Source: Curvibacter lanceolatus ATCC 14669
Lineage (GTDB): Bacteria > Pseudomonadota > Gammaproteobacteria > Burkholderiales > Burkholderiaceae_C
Assembly: GCF_000381265.1 (NCBI RefSeq)
Contig: NZ_KB906263.1
Coordinates: 62,001 to 126,000, forward strand
Length of the DNA stretch: 64,000 bases
Reading direction: 5' to 3'
Below are positions 56,499 to 64,000 of the stretch, in pieces; the first letter of the stretch is position 1; every line of letters begins with the position of its first letter. The position numbers and the translations under genes are program-made. The notes under the pieces are model-generated. The model was not told where the DNA came from, did not search any database, and saw nothing but the letters and a program-made list of their open reading frames with translations.

Positions 56499-58445
56499 AT
56501 GAAAGCAAACCTCGTTCGATGGGGCCTGGCCCTGGGCCTGACGGCCTTGCTGGGCGCCTGCGGTGGCGGCAATGGCAGCAGCACGGTGGCTGAACGCCAG
56601 CTGCCCACGTCGGCCCAGAACACCCCGGTGGACAGTTTCACCCCCGCCACGGCCAAGTCTGCCGAGGTGAACAGTGATTACACCCTGGGCGCCAGCGACC
56701 CCGCCCCCGGCTACAAGGTGACCTTGGGCAGCGCCGGCACCGAGGTGGCCAAGCTGCAAAGCGCGGTCGACATCCGCAGCATCGGCCAGGCGCCGCAGAT
56801 CGGCCTGGGCCGCAAGATTGCCGAACTGGATTCGGTCACCACCTTCGCCAGCCGCCTGCAATGGACCACCGGCAGCGACGGCAGCCAGCGCGCCGCCATC
56901 CGCTTTGTCTCCAGCGGCGCCGCCGGCACCCGGCTGGTGCTCGATGTGAGCCACATCGACGCCCGCACCAAGCTGCGCTTCTATGCCCAAGGTGCCGCCA
57001 CGGCCACCGAGGTCACGGGCACCCAGGTGATCGACGCCTTGGCCGTGAACGAACTCAGCAAAGCGGGCGCCAGCGGCAACCACCTCTACTTCGCACCGTA
57101 TGTGGAAGGCGAAGACCTGACGATGCAGATCGAGTTGCCTGCGGGCGTGGCCACCTCCACGCTGCAGATCAACGTGCCGCAGCTGTCGCACCTGTTCCAG
57201 TCGCCCACGGCCGCCAAGCTCACGCTGAAGATCAACAACTCGGGCAGTTGCGAAGTCGACGTGGCCTGCAAAAGCGACTGGAGCAGCACCGGCAACAGTG
57301 TGGCGCGACTGCTGTTCTCCGACGCCAGCACCGGCAGCAGCTACCTGTGTTCGGGCACCCTGCTGAACGACCGCGCCAGCAGCGCCACCCCCTACCTGCT
57401 CACCGCCAACCACTGCATCTCGACCCAGACCGTGGCCAGCACACTGCAGACCTTCTGGTTCTACCGCGCCTCGGCCTGTGGCAGCGGCACCCTTTACAGC
57501 GCCAGCAAGACCGTGAACGGCGGCGCCGCCCTGCTCTACACCGACAACAGCAGCGACGCCACCTTCCTTCGCCTGAACAGCAGCCCACCTTCTGGTGTGA
57601 CCTATTCAGGCTGGTCGCCCAGCCTGCCCGCTGCGGGCACCAGCATCGGCGGGGTGCACCATCCGGCGGGCGACCTGCAAAAAGTCAGCCTGGGGACCAC
57701 CACAGGCTTTGCCACGTGCAGCCGGGCCGCAGGCTCTGAAACGTTCTCCTGCAGCTTCACCACGGGCTCCAGCAGCAGCACCACCCATGTCCGTGTCGGC
57801 TGGAACAGCGGCGTGACGGAAGGTGGCAGCAGCGGCTCAGGCCTGTTCATCACCAGCGGCAGCTCTAAATACCTGGTGGGCCAGCTGTCAGGTGGCGGCT
57901 CCACTTGCTCCAACCCCACGGCCAATGACGTGTATGGCCGCTTCGATCTGGCCTACACCGCCGGGATCTACAAATGGCTGGACAATGCGGCAGCCAGCCG
58001 GGTTCCGGTCTACCGTTTCTACAACGCAACCAGCCGCGTTCACTTCTTCACGGCCAGCACTTCAGACCGTGACTACGTGATCAACAACATCCCCCAATAC
58101 GCTTACGAAGGGATTGCCTTCTACTCGTACGCGGCCTCGGCCACCGGCCTGAGCCCGGTCTACCGCTACTACAACCCGACCAGCAATGGCCACTTTTACA
58201 CAGCCAGCGCCTCAGACGTGATCTACATCGCGGCCAACATGACGCCCCCGTTTGTCGCTGAGGGCATTGGCTGGTATTCGCAAACCGCGAGCGATGGCGT
58301 GAGTGCACCGGTGTACCGTTTCTACAACACGGCCACCAACGCGCACTTCTACACCATCAGTGCCAGTGACCGCGCTTTCATCAACGCGAACCTGCCCACC
58401 TACCGCGATGAGGGCGTGGCCTTCTACAGCTGGACCAGCCAATGA
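56499..58445 (+). CDS. Lysyl-endopeptidase-like lipoprotein protease with three C-terminal repeats
   Basis: A 648-residue exported serine protease. Lipoprotein signal MKANLVRWGLALGLTALLGA with Cys21, then a Gly-rich linker. A propeptide-like region extends to about 250, followed by the chymotrypsin-fold domain (about 255-500) of the Achromobacter protease I type: His305 in LTANHCIS, Asp353 in NSSDATFLRL, and Ser447 in GVTEGGSSGSGLF with GQLSGGGS after it. Many cysteines suit an extracellular enzyme. From about 503 to 648 come three copies of a 45-residue PVYRFYN...HFYT...EGIAFYS unit (DUF5648-like), possible cell-surface-binding modules. Likely a T2SS client anchored on the surface. The start at 56499 is set by the signal. 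Confidence 0.88.
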   Translation: MKANLVRWGLALGLTALLGACGGGNGSSTVAERQLPTSAQNTPVDSFTPATAKSAEVNSDYTLGASDPAPGYKVTLGSAGTEVAKLQSAVDIRSIGQAPQIGLGRKIAELDSVTTFASRLQWTTGSDGSQRAAIRFVSSGAAGTRLVLDVSHIDARTKLRFYAQGAATATEVTGTQVIDALAVNELSKAGASGNHLYFAPYVEGEDLTMQIELPAGVATSTLQINVPQLSHLFQSPTAAKLTLKINNSGSCEVDVACKSDWSSTGNSVARLLFSDASTGSSYLCSGTLLNDRASSATPYLLTANHCISTQTVASTLQTFWFYRASACGSGTLYSASKTVNGGAALLYTDNSSDATFLRLNSSPPSGVTYSGWSPSLPAAGTSIGGVHHPAGDLQKVSLGTTTGFATCSRAAGSETFSCSFTTGSSSSTTHVRVGWNSGVTEGGSSGSGLFITSGSSKYLVGQLSGGGSTCSNPTANDVYGRFDLAYTAGIYKWLDNAAASRVPVYRFYNATSRVHFFTASTSDRDYVINNIPQYAYEGIAFYSYAASATGLSPVYRYYNPTSNGHFYTASASDVIYIAANMTPPFVAEGIGWYSQTASDGVSAPVYRFYNTATNAHFYTISASDRAFINANLPTYRDEGVAFYSWTSQ

Positions 58446-58450
58446 GAACA

Positions 58451-58479
58451 GGGCTCCCGCTACGGGGCCCGGTTTCTTT
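58451..58479 (+). terminator. Probable intrinsic terminator after the protease gene
   Basis: GGGCTCC-CGCTAC-GGGGCCC (58451-58470) forms a 7-bp stem with one G-U pair and is followed by GGTTTCTTT. It lies 5 bases after the protease stop and abuts the lnt stop, so it separates two convergent genes. Confidence 0.65.
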
Positions 58480-60104
58480 CAGGCGACCCGACGGCGTGAA
58501 GCACGCTCACACCGTCTGGCCCACAACACCAGGGCCAGGCACAGCAGCCACAGTGGCGCCAGCCCCAGGCGCGACACCCACCAGGCGTAAGGTGTGATGC
58601 CCCAGCCGCCGTGATCGGCGCTGAGCCCCCGCCCTTGAACCACACCTTGCAGCACGCCGCGGCTCACCGGCGGCAACTGGGCCGTCACCCTGCCGCGGTG
58701 GTCGATGATGGCGGTCGCACCCGTGTTGGTCGCCCGCACCATGGGGCGGGCAAACTCCAGCGCGCGCAGGCGGGAGATGTTCAGGTGCTGGTCGATGGCC
58801 ACGCTGTCGCCAAACCAGCCGATGTTGCTCACGTTGACAAACACCGTGGGGGCCCGGGCCGGGTCGCGAAAACGCAGGCCCAACTCCTCGCCAAACAAAT
58901 CCTCGTAGCAGATGTTGGGGGCCAGCCGCTGGCCCTGCCAGGGCATGGAGGCCTGGCCCACCGCGCCCGCATTGAAGTCGCCCAGCGGCATGTCCATCAA
59001 GGCCACAAACCAGTGGAACATCGGCGGGATGAATTCGCCAAAAGGCACCAGGTGGTGCTTGTCGTAGGCGTACAGACGAGTCTCGCCGGGCATCAGGCCC
59101 AGCACCGAGTTGGTGTAGCCCTCGCGCTGGTTGCCCAGGGGCACACCGATCAGGGCGGCCTGGGGCGGCCGGCCCTCGGCAGGCGCCAGCGGCCCCACCC
59201 CCACGCCATAGCGCTGCAGAAGACCGTCCCAATAGCCTGCCGGCAGTTGTTCCGGCAACAAAGGCAAAGCCGTCTCCGGGGCCACCACCAGCGAAGCCTG
59301 GTTGGCCATCAGCTGGGCGCGGTACCAGGCCAGGGCCATGGGCACGCCCGAGCCGGCCTGGAACTTCTCGTCCTGCGGGATGTTGCCCTGCAACAGGCTG
59401 ACCTCCAGCGGGGCCGACGAGGCCGGGTGTTCAGGTGCCGGCACCCAGCACAGCAGCGCCCAGAACGTCAGGAGGCCAGCCTGCACCGGCCATTTCCGTC
59501 GGGGCAGGCTGGCCAGCCCGGCGGCCCAGGCCGCCACCAGAGCCCCTGTGCCATACACCCCGACCCAAGGGGCCAGCCAGCGTGCCGCGCCATCCACCTG
59601 GGCATAGCCCCCGGCCCCCCAGGGAAAGCCGGTGAACCAATGCCCGCGCAAGAGCTCGGCCAGGGTCCACAAGGCGGCAAACAACCCGGCCGAAGCCAGC
59701 GGGCCGAGCGCCAGCCGATGGTACCAACGCACATACAGCCCCGCCGCCAGGGTGTAGTAGCTGCCAAGAAAGGCGGCCAGCCCCAGCACGGCCAGCACGG
59801 CCAGCGGCGCCTCCAGCCCGCCATAGACGGCCATCGAGATGTACAGCCACCAGAAGGTGCCGGCCAGCCAGCACAGGGCGAACACAGCGCCCAGCCAGGC
59901 GCCGCGCCGGGCGCTGGGCGCCCGGTTTAGCAAGCCGACCAGAGCGGCCAGCGACAAGGCCTGCAGCGTGCCCGAGGCCTGCCCACCCCAGGGCCAGGCC
60001 AGCGACAGGGCCTGCATCACGCCGGCCAGGGCCGCAAACGCCCAGTGGGCCAAGGTGGCCCAGGCCGGCCGCCTCAGGCCGCGCCAGCCGCTCAGGCCCT
60101 TCAT
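58479..60104 (-). CDS. lnt: Apolipoprotein N-acyltransferase
   Basis: Final enzyme of lipoprotein maturation, 541 residues in the inner membrane. Several N-terminal TM helices precede a nitrilase-type domain with the catalytic triad: Glu in VVAPETALPLLP, Lys in YDKHHLVPFGEFIP, and Cys in NICYEDLFGEELG. NVSNIGWFGDS and TNTGATAIIDHRGRV follow. Overlaps corC by 4 nt. Needed for the several lipoproteins in this window. Confidence 0.94.
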   Translation of the reverse strand: MKGLSGWRGLRRPAWATLAHWAFAALAGVMQALSLAWPWGGQASGTLQALSLAALVGLLNRAPSARRGAWLGAVFALCWLAGTFWWLYISMAVYGGLEAPLAVLAVLGLAAFLGSYYTLAAGLYVRWYHRLALGPLASAGLFAALWTLAELLRGHWFTGFPWGAGGYAQVDGAARWLAPWVGVYGTGALVAAWAAGLASLPRRKWPVQAGLLTFWALLCWVPAPEHPASSAPLEVSLLQGNIPQDEKFQAGSGVPMALAWYRAQLMANQASLVVAPETALPLLPEQLPAGYWDGLLQRYGVGVGPLAPAEGRPPQAALIGVPLGNQREGYTNSVLGLMPGETRLYAYDKHHLVPFGEFIPPMFHWFVALMDMPLGDFNAGAVGQASMPWQGQRLAPNICYEDLFGEELGLRFRDPARAPTVFVNVSNIGWFGDSVAIDQHLNISRLRALEFARPMVRATNTGATAIIDHRGRVTAQLPPVSRGVLQGVVQGRGLSADHGGWGITPYAWWVSRLGLAPLWLLCLALVLWARRCERASRRRVA

Positions 60105-60976
60105 GCGGGGGTGGCGCCGTCGGCCTGGGGCGTGACCTTGAACCAGCGCACGGCGCCGCCCTTGGTGTGTTGCACCACGAACTTCAGCCCGGCCAGCTCA
60201 AAGTGCTCGCCGCGCCGGGGCACATGGCCCAGTTCATGGGCGATCAGGCCGCCGATGGTGTCAAAGTTCTCGTCGGCATCGCGGCTTTCGATGAGCACGC
60301 CAAAGGCCTCGGCCACGCGCTCGATCGGCGTGTCGCCGCTCACGCGGTAGCTGCGGTCGGCCAGACCGAAGATGTCGCCTTCGTCTTCGGCGATGTCGAA
60401 TTCATCCTCGATCTCGCCGACGATCTGCTCCAACACGTCTTCGATGGTGATCAAGCCAGCCACACGACCGAACTCGTCGATGACGATGGCCAGGTGGTTG
60501 CGGTTGCCGCGGAACTCGCGCAACAAGTCGTTGAGGCCTTTGCTTTCAGGCACAAAAACGGCGGGTCTGAGCAGGGCCCGGATGTTGAGTTCAGGGGCCC
60601 GCTGCAGCTTGAGCAGGTCCTTGGCCATCAGAATGCCGATGATGTTGTCGGGCTCATCGCTGTACACCGGGAAACGGGAATGCGCCGTTTCGATCACCTG
60701 GTGCAGCAGTTCGTCGTAGGGAGAGTCGATGTTGAGCCGGTCCATGCGCGGCGTGGCGAGCATGACGTCGCCGGCCGTCAGATCGGCCATGCGGATGACG
60801 CCTTCGAGCATCACGCGCGACTCGGCGCCTATGACCTGGTTGTCCTCGGCATCGGTGAGGGCTTCCAGCAATTCGTCACGCGAGTCGGGCCCGGGACGGA
60901 TGAATTCGGCAACTTTTTGCAGAAAAGAGCGCTTGTCTTCCTTCTCGGAAGCACGCGCGGGGTGAGGGTCGGACAC
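60101..60976 (-). CDS. corC: CorC/HlyC family CBS-domain protein
   Basis: A 291-residue cytoplasmic protein with two CBS domains (AGDVMLATPRMDRLNIDSPYDEL, RFPVYSDEPDNIIGILMAKDLLKL, VFVPESKGLNDLLREF, LAIVIDEFGRVAGLITIEDVLEQIVGEIEDEFD) and a C-terminal CorC_HlyC FAD-binding-like domain (YRVSGDTPIERVAEAFGV, IGGLIAHELGHVPRRGEHFEL). Linked to magnesium/cobalt efflux in enterobacteria. First gene of the corC-lnt operon, as in many proteobacteria. Confidence 0.93.
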   Translation of the reverse strand: MSDPHPARASEKEDKRSFLQKVAEFIRPGPDSRDELLEALTDAEDNQVIGAESRVMLEGVIRMADLTAGDVMLATPRMDRLNIDSPYDELLHQVIETAHSRFPVYSDEPDNIIGILMAKDLLKLQRAPELNIRALLRPAVFVPESKGLNDLLREFRGNRNHLAIVIDEFGRVAGLITIEDVLEQIVGEIEDEFDIAEDEGDIFGLADRSYRVSGDTPIERVAEAFGVLIESRDADENFDTIGGLIAHELGHVPRRGEHFELAGLKFVVQHTKGGAVRWFKVTPQADGATPA

Positions 60977-61071
60977 AGCCTGGTGCGCAAAACGTGCGGT
61001 AGTGGGTAAGCCTCAAGGATAGCGGATTGATGTGACAGCCGGCCAACAGTGCCGGCTGAACCGCTTTCCGC

Positions 61072-61803
61072 TCACTGGGCCGACTGGTGACGCCCCTGCC
61101 GCACGCCGCGTCGGATTTCCTGCACGCTGGCCAGCGTGTCGCGGAACTGCTTGGCTTGAACCTTGAGTCGGTAGTCGAGTTCGGCGAACTGCTGCTCGAC
61201 GATCTCGGCCACGCGCGAATCCAGGCTGGCGGGCGGCAGCTTGAGGTGGGCCTCGGATTCCGAGCCATCGCGCTCCACCGTCGCACCGGCATTGCGGGCG
61301 ATCTTCAGCATGGCGGTGTTCTCGCTCAGGGCGTGGATGAACATCAGGCTCACGCCTTCGTTGCGGGCATGCATCACGGCCCGGTCGAACAGACGAGCGC
61401 CGTAGCCACGGCCACGGGCGTGCTTGAGCACCGACACGCCGAACTCGGCGCAGCTGGCCGACTTCGGATCGGTCGAGAACGCCAGGTGCGCCATGGCGAT
61501 CAGTTCAAGCCGGCGGTTGTAAATGCCAAAGATCTCGTCGCGCTCAAAGTCAAGCTGATCCACGTAGCGCTGTACCTGCTCGTCGCTGGCGGCATAGCCA
61601 AAGCGCAGGTAGCGGTCTTGCGGCTCCAGGGCCAGCAAATGGGCGGCGATGCGGGAGCGGTAGCTGGGGCCGAGCGAGCGGATGGGCACCAGCACGGGCG
61701 AGTGGCCCGAGGCTTCGGGGCCCGTGGGCTGGGCCAGGGTGAAATGAAAAAGATCACGCCCCGCCTGCAGCGAAGACCGGATCCAGTTGGAAGGGGCTAA
61801 CAT
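61072..61803 (-). CDS. GNAT family N-acetyltransferase
   Basis: A 243-residue acetyltransferase. The core has LLALEPQDRYLRFGYAASDEQVQRYVDQL, IAMAHLAFSTDPKSASCAEFGVSV, and the acetyl-CoA-binding motif KHARGRGYGARLFDRAVMHARNEG (R/QxxGxG/A form). LMFIHALSENTAMLKIARNAG follows. The C-terminal 40 residues are helical and basic (VEQQFAELDYRLKVQAKQF). Substrate unknown. Monocistronic by appearance. Confidence 0.85.
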   Translation of the reverse strand: MLAPSNWIRSSLQAGRDLFHFTLAQPTGPEASGHSPVLVPIRSLGPSYRSRIAAHLLALEPQDRYLRFGYAASDEQVQRYVDQLDFERDEIFGIYNRRLELIAMAHLAFSTDPKSASCAEFGVSVLKHARGRGYGARLFDRAVMHARNEGVSLMFIHALSENTAMLKIARNAGATVERDGSESEAHLKLPPASLDSRVAEIVEQQFAELDYRLKVQAKQFRDTLASVQEIRRGVRQGRHQSAQ

Positions 61804-61896
61804 GGGCTGAACTATAAGGGTTTTCCCCTATAACCCAAAATCCAGCCCGTTCAAGCCCTGCAGGGATGAAGGTTATCCCCCTTCAAATACCGTTCG

Positions 61897-62379
61897 TCAG
61901 ACAGGCAAGGCCGTCGTGGCCTTGACGCGGTCCAGCACGAAGCTGGTCTTGCAATCCTGCACGCTGGGGTGTTTGAGCAGGCTTTCCATCACGAAGCGCC
62001 GGTAGTGCGCCATGTCGGCCACCACCACCCGCAGCAAAAAATCCATCTCGCCCGTGAGGGCCGCGCACTCGACCACCTCGGGCCAGGTCTGCACACTGGC
62101 GCGGAACAGGTCCATGGGGTTGCGCTTGTGGCTCTCGGTGTGCTTTTCGAGCCGCACATTGAGGTAGGCCGTCAGGCCCAGGCCCACGGCCTCGGGTTGC
62201 ACCAGGGCCACGTAGCGGTCGATCACGCCGCTGTCTTCCAGGCGCCTGACCCGGCGCAACACCGCGCTGGCCGACAGGCCCACGGCCTCGGCGATCTGGT
62301 CGTAGGTGGCGCGGCCATCCGCCTGCAGACTGCGCAAAATCTGCCGATCCAGCTTATCCAATGCTTCCATGGCCTCCAT
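61897..62379 (-). CDS. Lrp/AsnC family transcriptional regulator
   Basis: A 160-residue regulator. HTH at about 6-50 (LDRQILRSLQADGRATYDQIAEAVGLSASAVLRRVRRLEDSGVIDRY), then a RAM domain with effector loop (VVECAALTGEMDFLLRVVVADMAHYRRFV). Divergent from hppD, and the adjoining dyad at 62380-62398 touches its start. Related proteins sense amino acids and often control aromatic-amino-acid catabolism next to hppD. The start is either 62379 or 62370; ribosome-binding sites do not decide clearly. Confidence 0.9.
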   Translation of the reverse strand: MEAMEALDKLDRQILRSLQADGRATYDQIAEAVGLSASAVLRRVRRLEDSGVIDRYVALVQPEAVGLGLTAYLNVRLEKHTESHKRNPMDLFRASVQTWPEVVECAALTGEMDFLLRVVVADMAHYRRFVMESLLKHPSVQDCKTSFVLDRVKATTALPV

Positions 62380-62398
62380 TTTGCAGGATTCATGCAAA
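62380..62398. promoter_or_regulatory. Dyad operator at the lrp-hppD divergent promoter region
   Basis: TTTGCA-GGATTCA-TGCAAA is a perfect 6-7-6 inverted repeat, adjacent to the Lrp start and 98 bases before the hppD start. AT-rich arms and spacing suit an Lrp/AsnC-type site that would control both genes. An operator role is inferred from position. Confidence 0.55.
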
Positions 62399-62495
62399 TT
62401 GACCGAGGTCATGGCCGCAGAACGCAGAAAAACTGCTGCCCCCGCCCCCTACAGTCAATCGCTTCAAGACCTCACTCATGGATGGAGACAGACTG

Positions 62496-63632
62496 ATGAA
62501 CGCCCCCCTGCCCACCAACGCCACCGCGCCCGTGGCCCCCTTCACCCCCTGGGACAACCCCATGGGCACCGACGGCTTTGAATTCATCGAGTACGCGGCC
62601 CCCGATCCGGTGGCCATGGGCCTGGTGTTCGAGCGCATGGGCTTTCGCCCGGTGGCACGCCACCGCCACAAGAACGTGACCTTGTACCGCCAGGGTGAGA
62701 TCAACTTCATCATCAACGCCGAGCCCGATTCGTTCGCCCAGCGCTTTGCCCGCCTGCACGGCCCCAGCGTCTGCGCGATTGCCTTTCGGGTGCAGGACGC
62801 CAAGGCCGCCTACGAGCGCGCCGTCGGCCTGGGCGCCTGGGGCTATGCCGGCGTGGCCGGCCCGGGCGAGCTGAACATTCCCGCCATCAAGGGCATCGGT
62901 GACAGCCTGATCTACCTGGTGGACCGCTGGCGCGGCAAGAACGGCGCCCAACCCGGCGCCATCGGCAACATCGGCTTCTTCGACGTTGATTTCGAGCCCC
63001 TGCCCGGCCTGAGCACCGAACAAGCCCTGGCCCCCCATGGCGTGGGCCTGACCTACATCGACCACCTGACACACAACGTGCACCGGGGCCGCATGCACGA
63101 ATGGGCCGACTTCTACGAGCGCCTGTTCAACTTCCGCGAGGTCAAATACTTCGACATCGAAGGCCAGGTGACCGGCGTGAAGAGCAAGGCCATGACCAGC
63201 CCCTGCGGAAAGATCCGCATCCCGATCAACGAAGAAGGCAAGGACAAGCCGGGCCAGATCCAGGAGTACCTGGACATGTACCGCGGCGAAGGCATCCAGC
63301 ACATCGCCATGGGCTCGGACAACCTCTACGCCACGGTGGACGGCCTGCAGGCCAACCAGGTGCGCCTGCTCGACACCATCGACACCTACTATGAGCTGGT
63401 GGACAAGCGCATCCCGGGCCATGGCGAAAACCTGGCGGAACTGCACAAGCGCAAGATCCTGATCGATGGCAAGAAGGACGCGCTGCTGCTGCAGATCTTC
63501 AGCGAGAACCAGCTGGGCCCGATCTTCTTCGAGTTCATCCAGCGCAAAGGCGACGACGGCTTCGGCAACGGCAATTTCAAGGCCTTGTTCGAGTCCATCG
63601 AGTTGGATCAGATGCGGCGCGGGGTGATCTGA
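62496..63632 (+). CDS. hppD: 4-hydroxyphenylpyruvate dioxygenase
   Basis: Fe(II) enzyme of tyrosine catabolism converting 4-hydroxyphenylpyruvate to homogentisate; 378 residues. Two VOC folds. N-terminal part: MGTDGFEFIEYAAPDPVAMGLVF, KNVTLYRQGEINFIIN. C-terminal part with the His-His-Glu iron site: LTYIDHLTHNVHRG, GIQHIAMGSDNLYATV, and LLLQIFSENQLGPIFFEFIQRKGDDGFGNGNFKALFESIELDQ. The ATG at 62496 has a GGAG 10 bases upstream and is preferred to 62478. Divergent from an Lrp-type regulator. Homogentisate-pathway partners are not in the window. Confidence 0.95.
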   Translation: MNAPLPTNATAPVAPFTPWDNPMGTDGFEFIEYAAPDPVAMGLVFERMGFRPVARHRHKNVTLYRQGEINFIINAEPDSFAQRFARLHGPSVCAIAFRVQDAKAAYERAVGLGAWGYAGVAGPGELNIPAIKGIGDSLIYLVDRWRGKNGAQPGAIGNIGFFDVDFEPLPGLSTEQALAPHGVGLTYIDHLTHNVHRGRMHEWADFYERLFNFREVKYFDIEGQVTGVKSKAMTSPCGKIRIPINEEGKDKPGQIQEYLDMYRGEGIQHIAMGSDNLYATVDGLQANQVRLLDTIDTYYELVDKRIPGHGENLAELHKRKILIDGKKDALLLQIFSENQLGPIFFEFIQRKGDDGFGNGNFKALFESIELDQMRRGVI

Positions 63633-63640
63633 CAGCCCCC

Positions 63641-63707
63641 ACGCTCCCTCACTTCGTGTGGTCGCTGCCCCCCGAGGGGGCCGCAGGCCGCCTTGGGGCG
63701 GCCCGGC
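63641..63707 (-). repeat. Interspersed GC-rich repeat, inverted copy
   Basis: Reverse complement of this stretch nearly equals 44155-44224: the CCACGCTCCCTCACT... core, a GGGGGCC block and GGCCGCC-TTGG-GGCGGCC (63686-63703), a 7-bp stem with a tetraloop. It lies between hppD and the hydrolase gene, which converge. A weaker degenerate relative (TCACTTCGGGTGGTCGCAGC) follows near 63776. Confidence 0.88.
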
Positions 63708-63797
63708 GCCGGCCTGACCGCTTCGTTGACGGCTGGCTGAATTCAGGAGGGGGCCTGACGGCCTCCGCGGTCACTCACTTCGGGTGGTCGCAGCCGC

Positions 63798-64000
63798 TCA
63801 TACATCCAACTTTTCAATCAACGCCATCACCTGGCTGCGCACGCCGGGGTCGGTGGCCAGGGCGACGTGGGGGATGCCGGGCACGAAGTGGGCCTTCGCG
63901 CCGGGCAGGGTGGCGGTGTGGGCGGGGAATACGATGTTGTCGCAGTTCGAATGGAAGCAGCTGAAGGCGGCGGCGCGTTCGGGCGGTTCTTCAGCCGCCA
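63798..64000 (-). CDS. Alpha/beta hydrolase, C-terminal part (cut by window edge)
   Basis: The minus strand encodes the last 67 residues of a hydrolase entering from the right edge. HSNCDNIVFPAHTATLPGAK carries the late acidic triad residue in an SNxDxxVFP-type loop, and GIPHVALATDPGV carries the catalytic His, followed by QVMALIEKLDV and stop. This is the C-terminal arrangement of esterase/lipase-like alpha/beta hydrolases. The nucleophile region is outside the window. Convergent with hppD. Confidence 0.75.
   Translation of the reverse strand, partial: AAEEPPERAAAFSCFHSNCDNIVFPAHTATLPGAKAHFVPGIPHVALATDPGVRSQVMALIEKLDV

Overview
The window reads as a high-GC chromosome segment of a betaproteobacterium of the order Burkholderiales, most likely Comamonadaceae or a close relative. 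The supporting signs are a Bug/TctC-type solute receptor, the slmA-HK-RR-argB neighbourhood, the glyQ-glyS-gmhB-plsC-metallopeptidase block, the lnt-corC pair, and a GC-rich interspersed repeat (about 44.1-44.2 kb and, inverted, 63.6-63.7 kb). This placement rests on gene content only. No rRNA, tRNA, CRISPR array, insertion sequence or phage gene was recognised.

Layout. 0-2.9 kb: end of a surface-polysaccharide operon on the minus strand (wecB, wecC and a truncated bi-domain oxidoreductase), with an AT-richer wecB. 3.2-5.0 kb: a ferredoxin/SDR pair and an StbDE-type toxin-antitoxin pair. 5.1-9.5 kb: creA, then a divergent catabolic unit of LysR regulator, 3-hydroxyacyl-CoA-dehydrogenase-like enzyme, BKACE (beta-keto acid cleavage) enzyme and Bug receptor. 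9.6-15.7 kb: yefM-yoeB with an operator, a FAH-family enzyme, a secreted beta-sandwich protein, slmA, an OmpR-type two-component system and argB.

15.9-29.3 kb is a glycan-handling region: an O-GlcNAc-transferase-like TPR protein, a WecA-type glycosyl-1-phosphate transferase, a SapC protein, a 1214-residue methyltransferase/GT2/GT4 fusion, an acyltransferase-3 membrane protein, an LpxL-like protein without the usual catalytic acid, a Wzm/Wzt ABC exporter, and a periplasmic parvulin. 29.4-31.3 kb holds one gene for a 600-residue exported Ser/Thr/Ala-rich protein with a perfect TTGACA box, a strong Shine-Dalgarno, highly-expressed-gene codon choice and a strong terminator. 31.4-43.1 kb is a complete type II secretion operon in the order gspE-F-G-H-I-J-K-L-M-C-D plus a small lipoprotein, the gene order of the Xanthomonas xps operon. 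My main hypothesis is that glycan export, the abundant surface protein and the adjacent T2SS form one cell-surface assembly module, comparable in logic to the Aeromonas S-layer, which uses a T2SS-type route.

43.3-64 kb: a GT2 glycosyltransferase; a persulfide-response unit (CsoR-family repressor with atypical cysteine spacing, a dyad operator, an ETHE1-rhodanese fusion and two YeeE/YedE half-transporters); a flavin oxidoreductase and SDR pair; an exported lipoprotein with a methyltransferase fold; lrgAB; the housekeeping block M48-like peptidase-plsC-gmhB-glyS-glyQ; a lysyl-endopeptidase-like lipoprotein protease with three C-terminal repeats (a plausible T2SS client); lnt-corC; a GNAT enzyme; an Lrp regulator divergent from hppD across a dyad; and the C-terminus of an alpha/beta hydrolase at the right edge.
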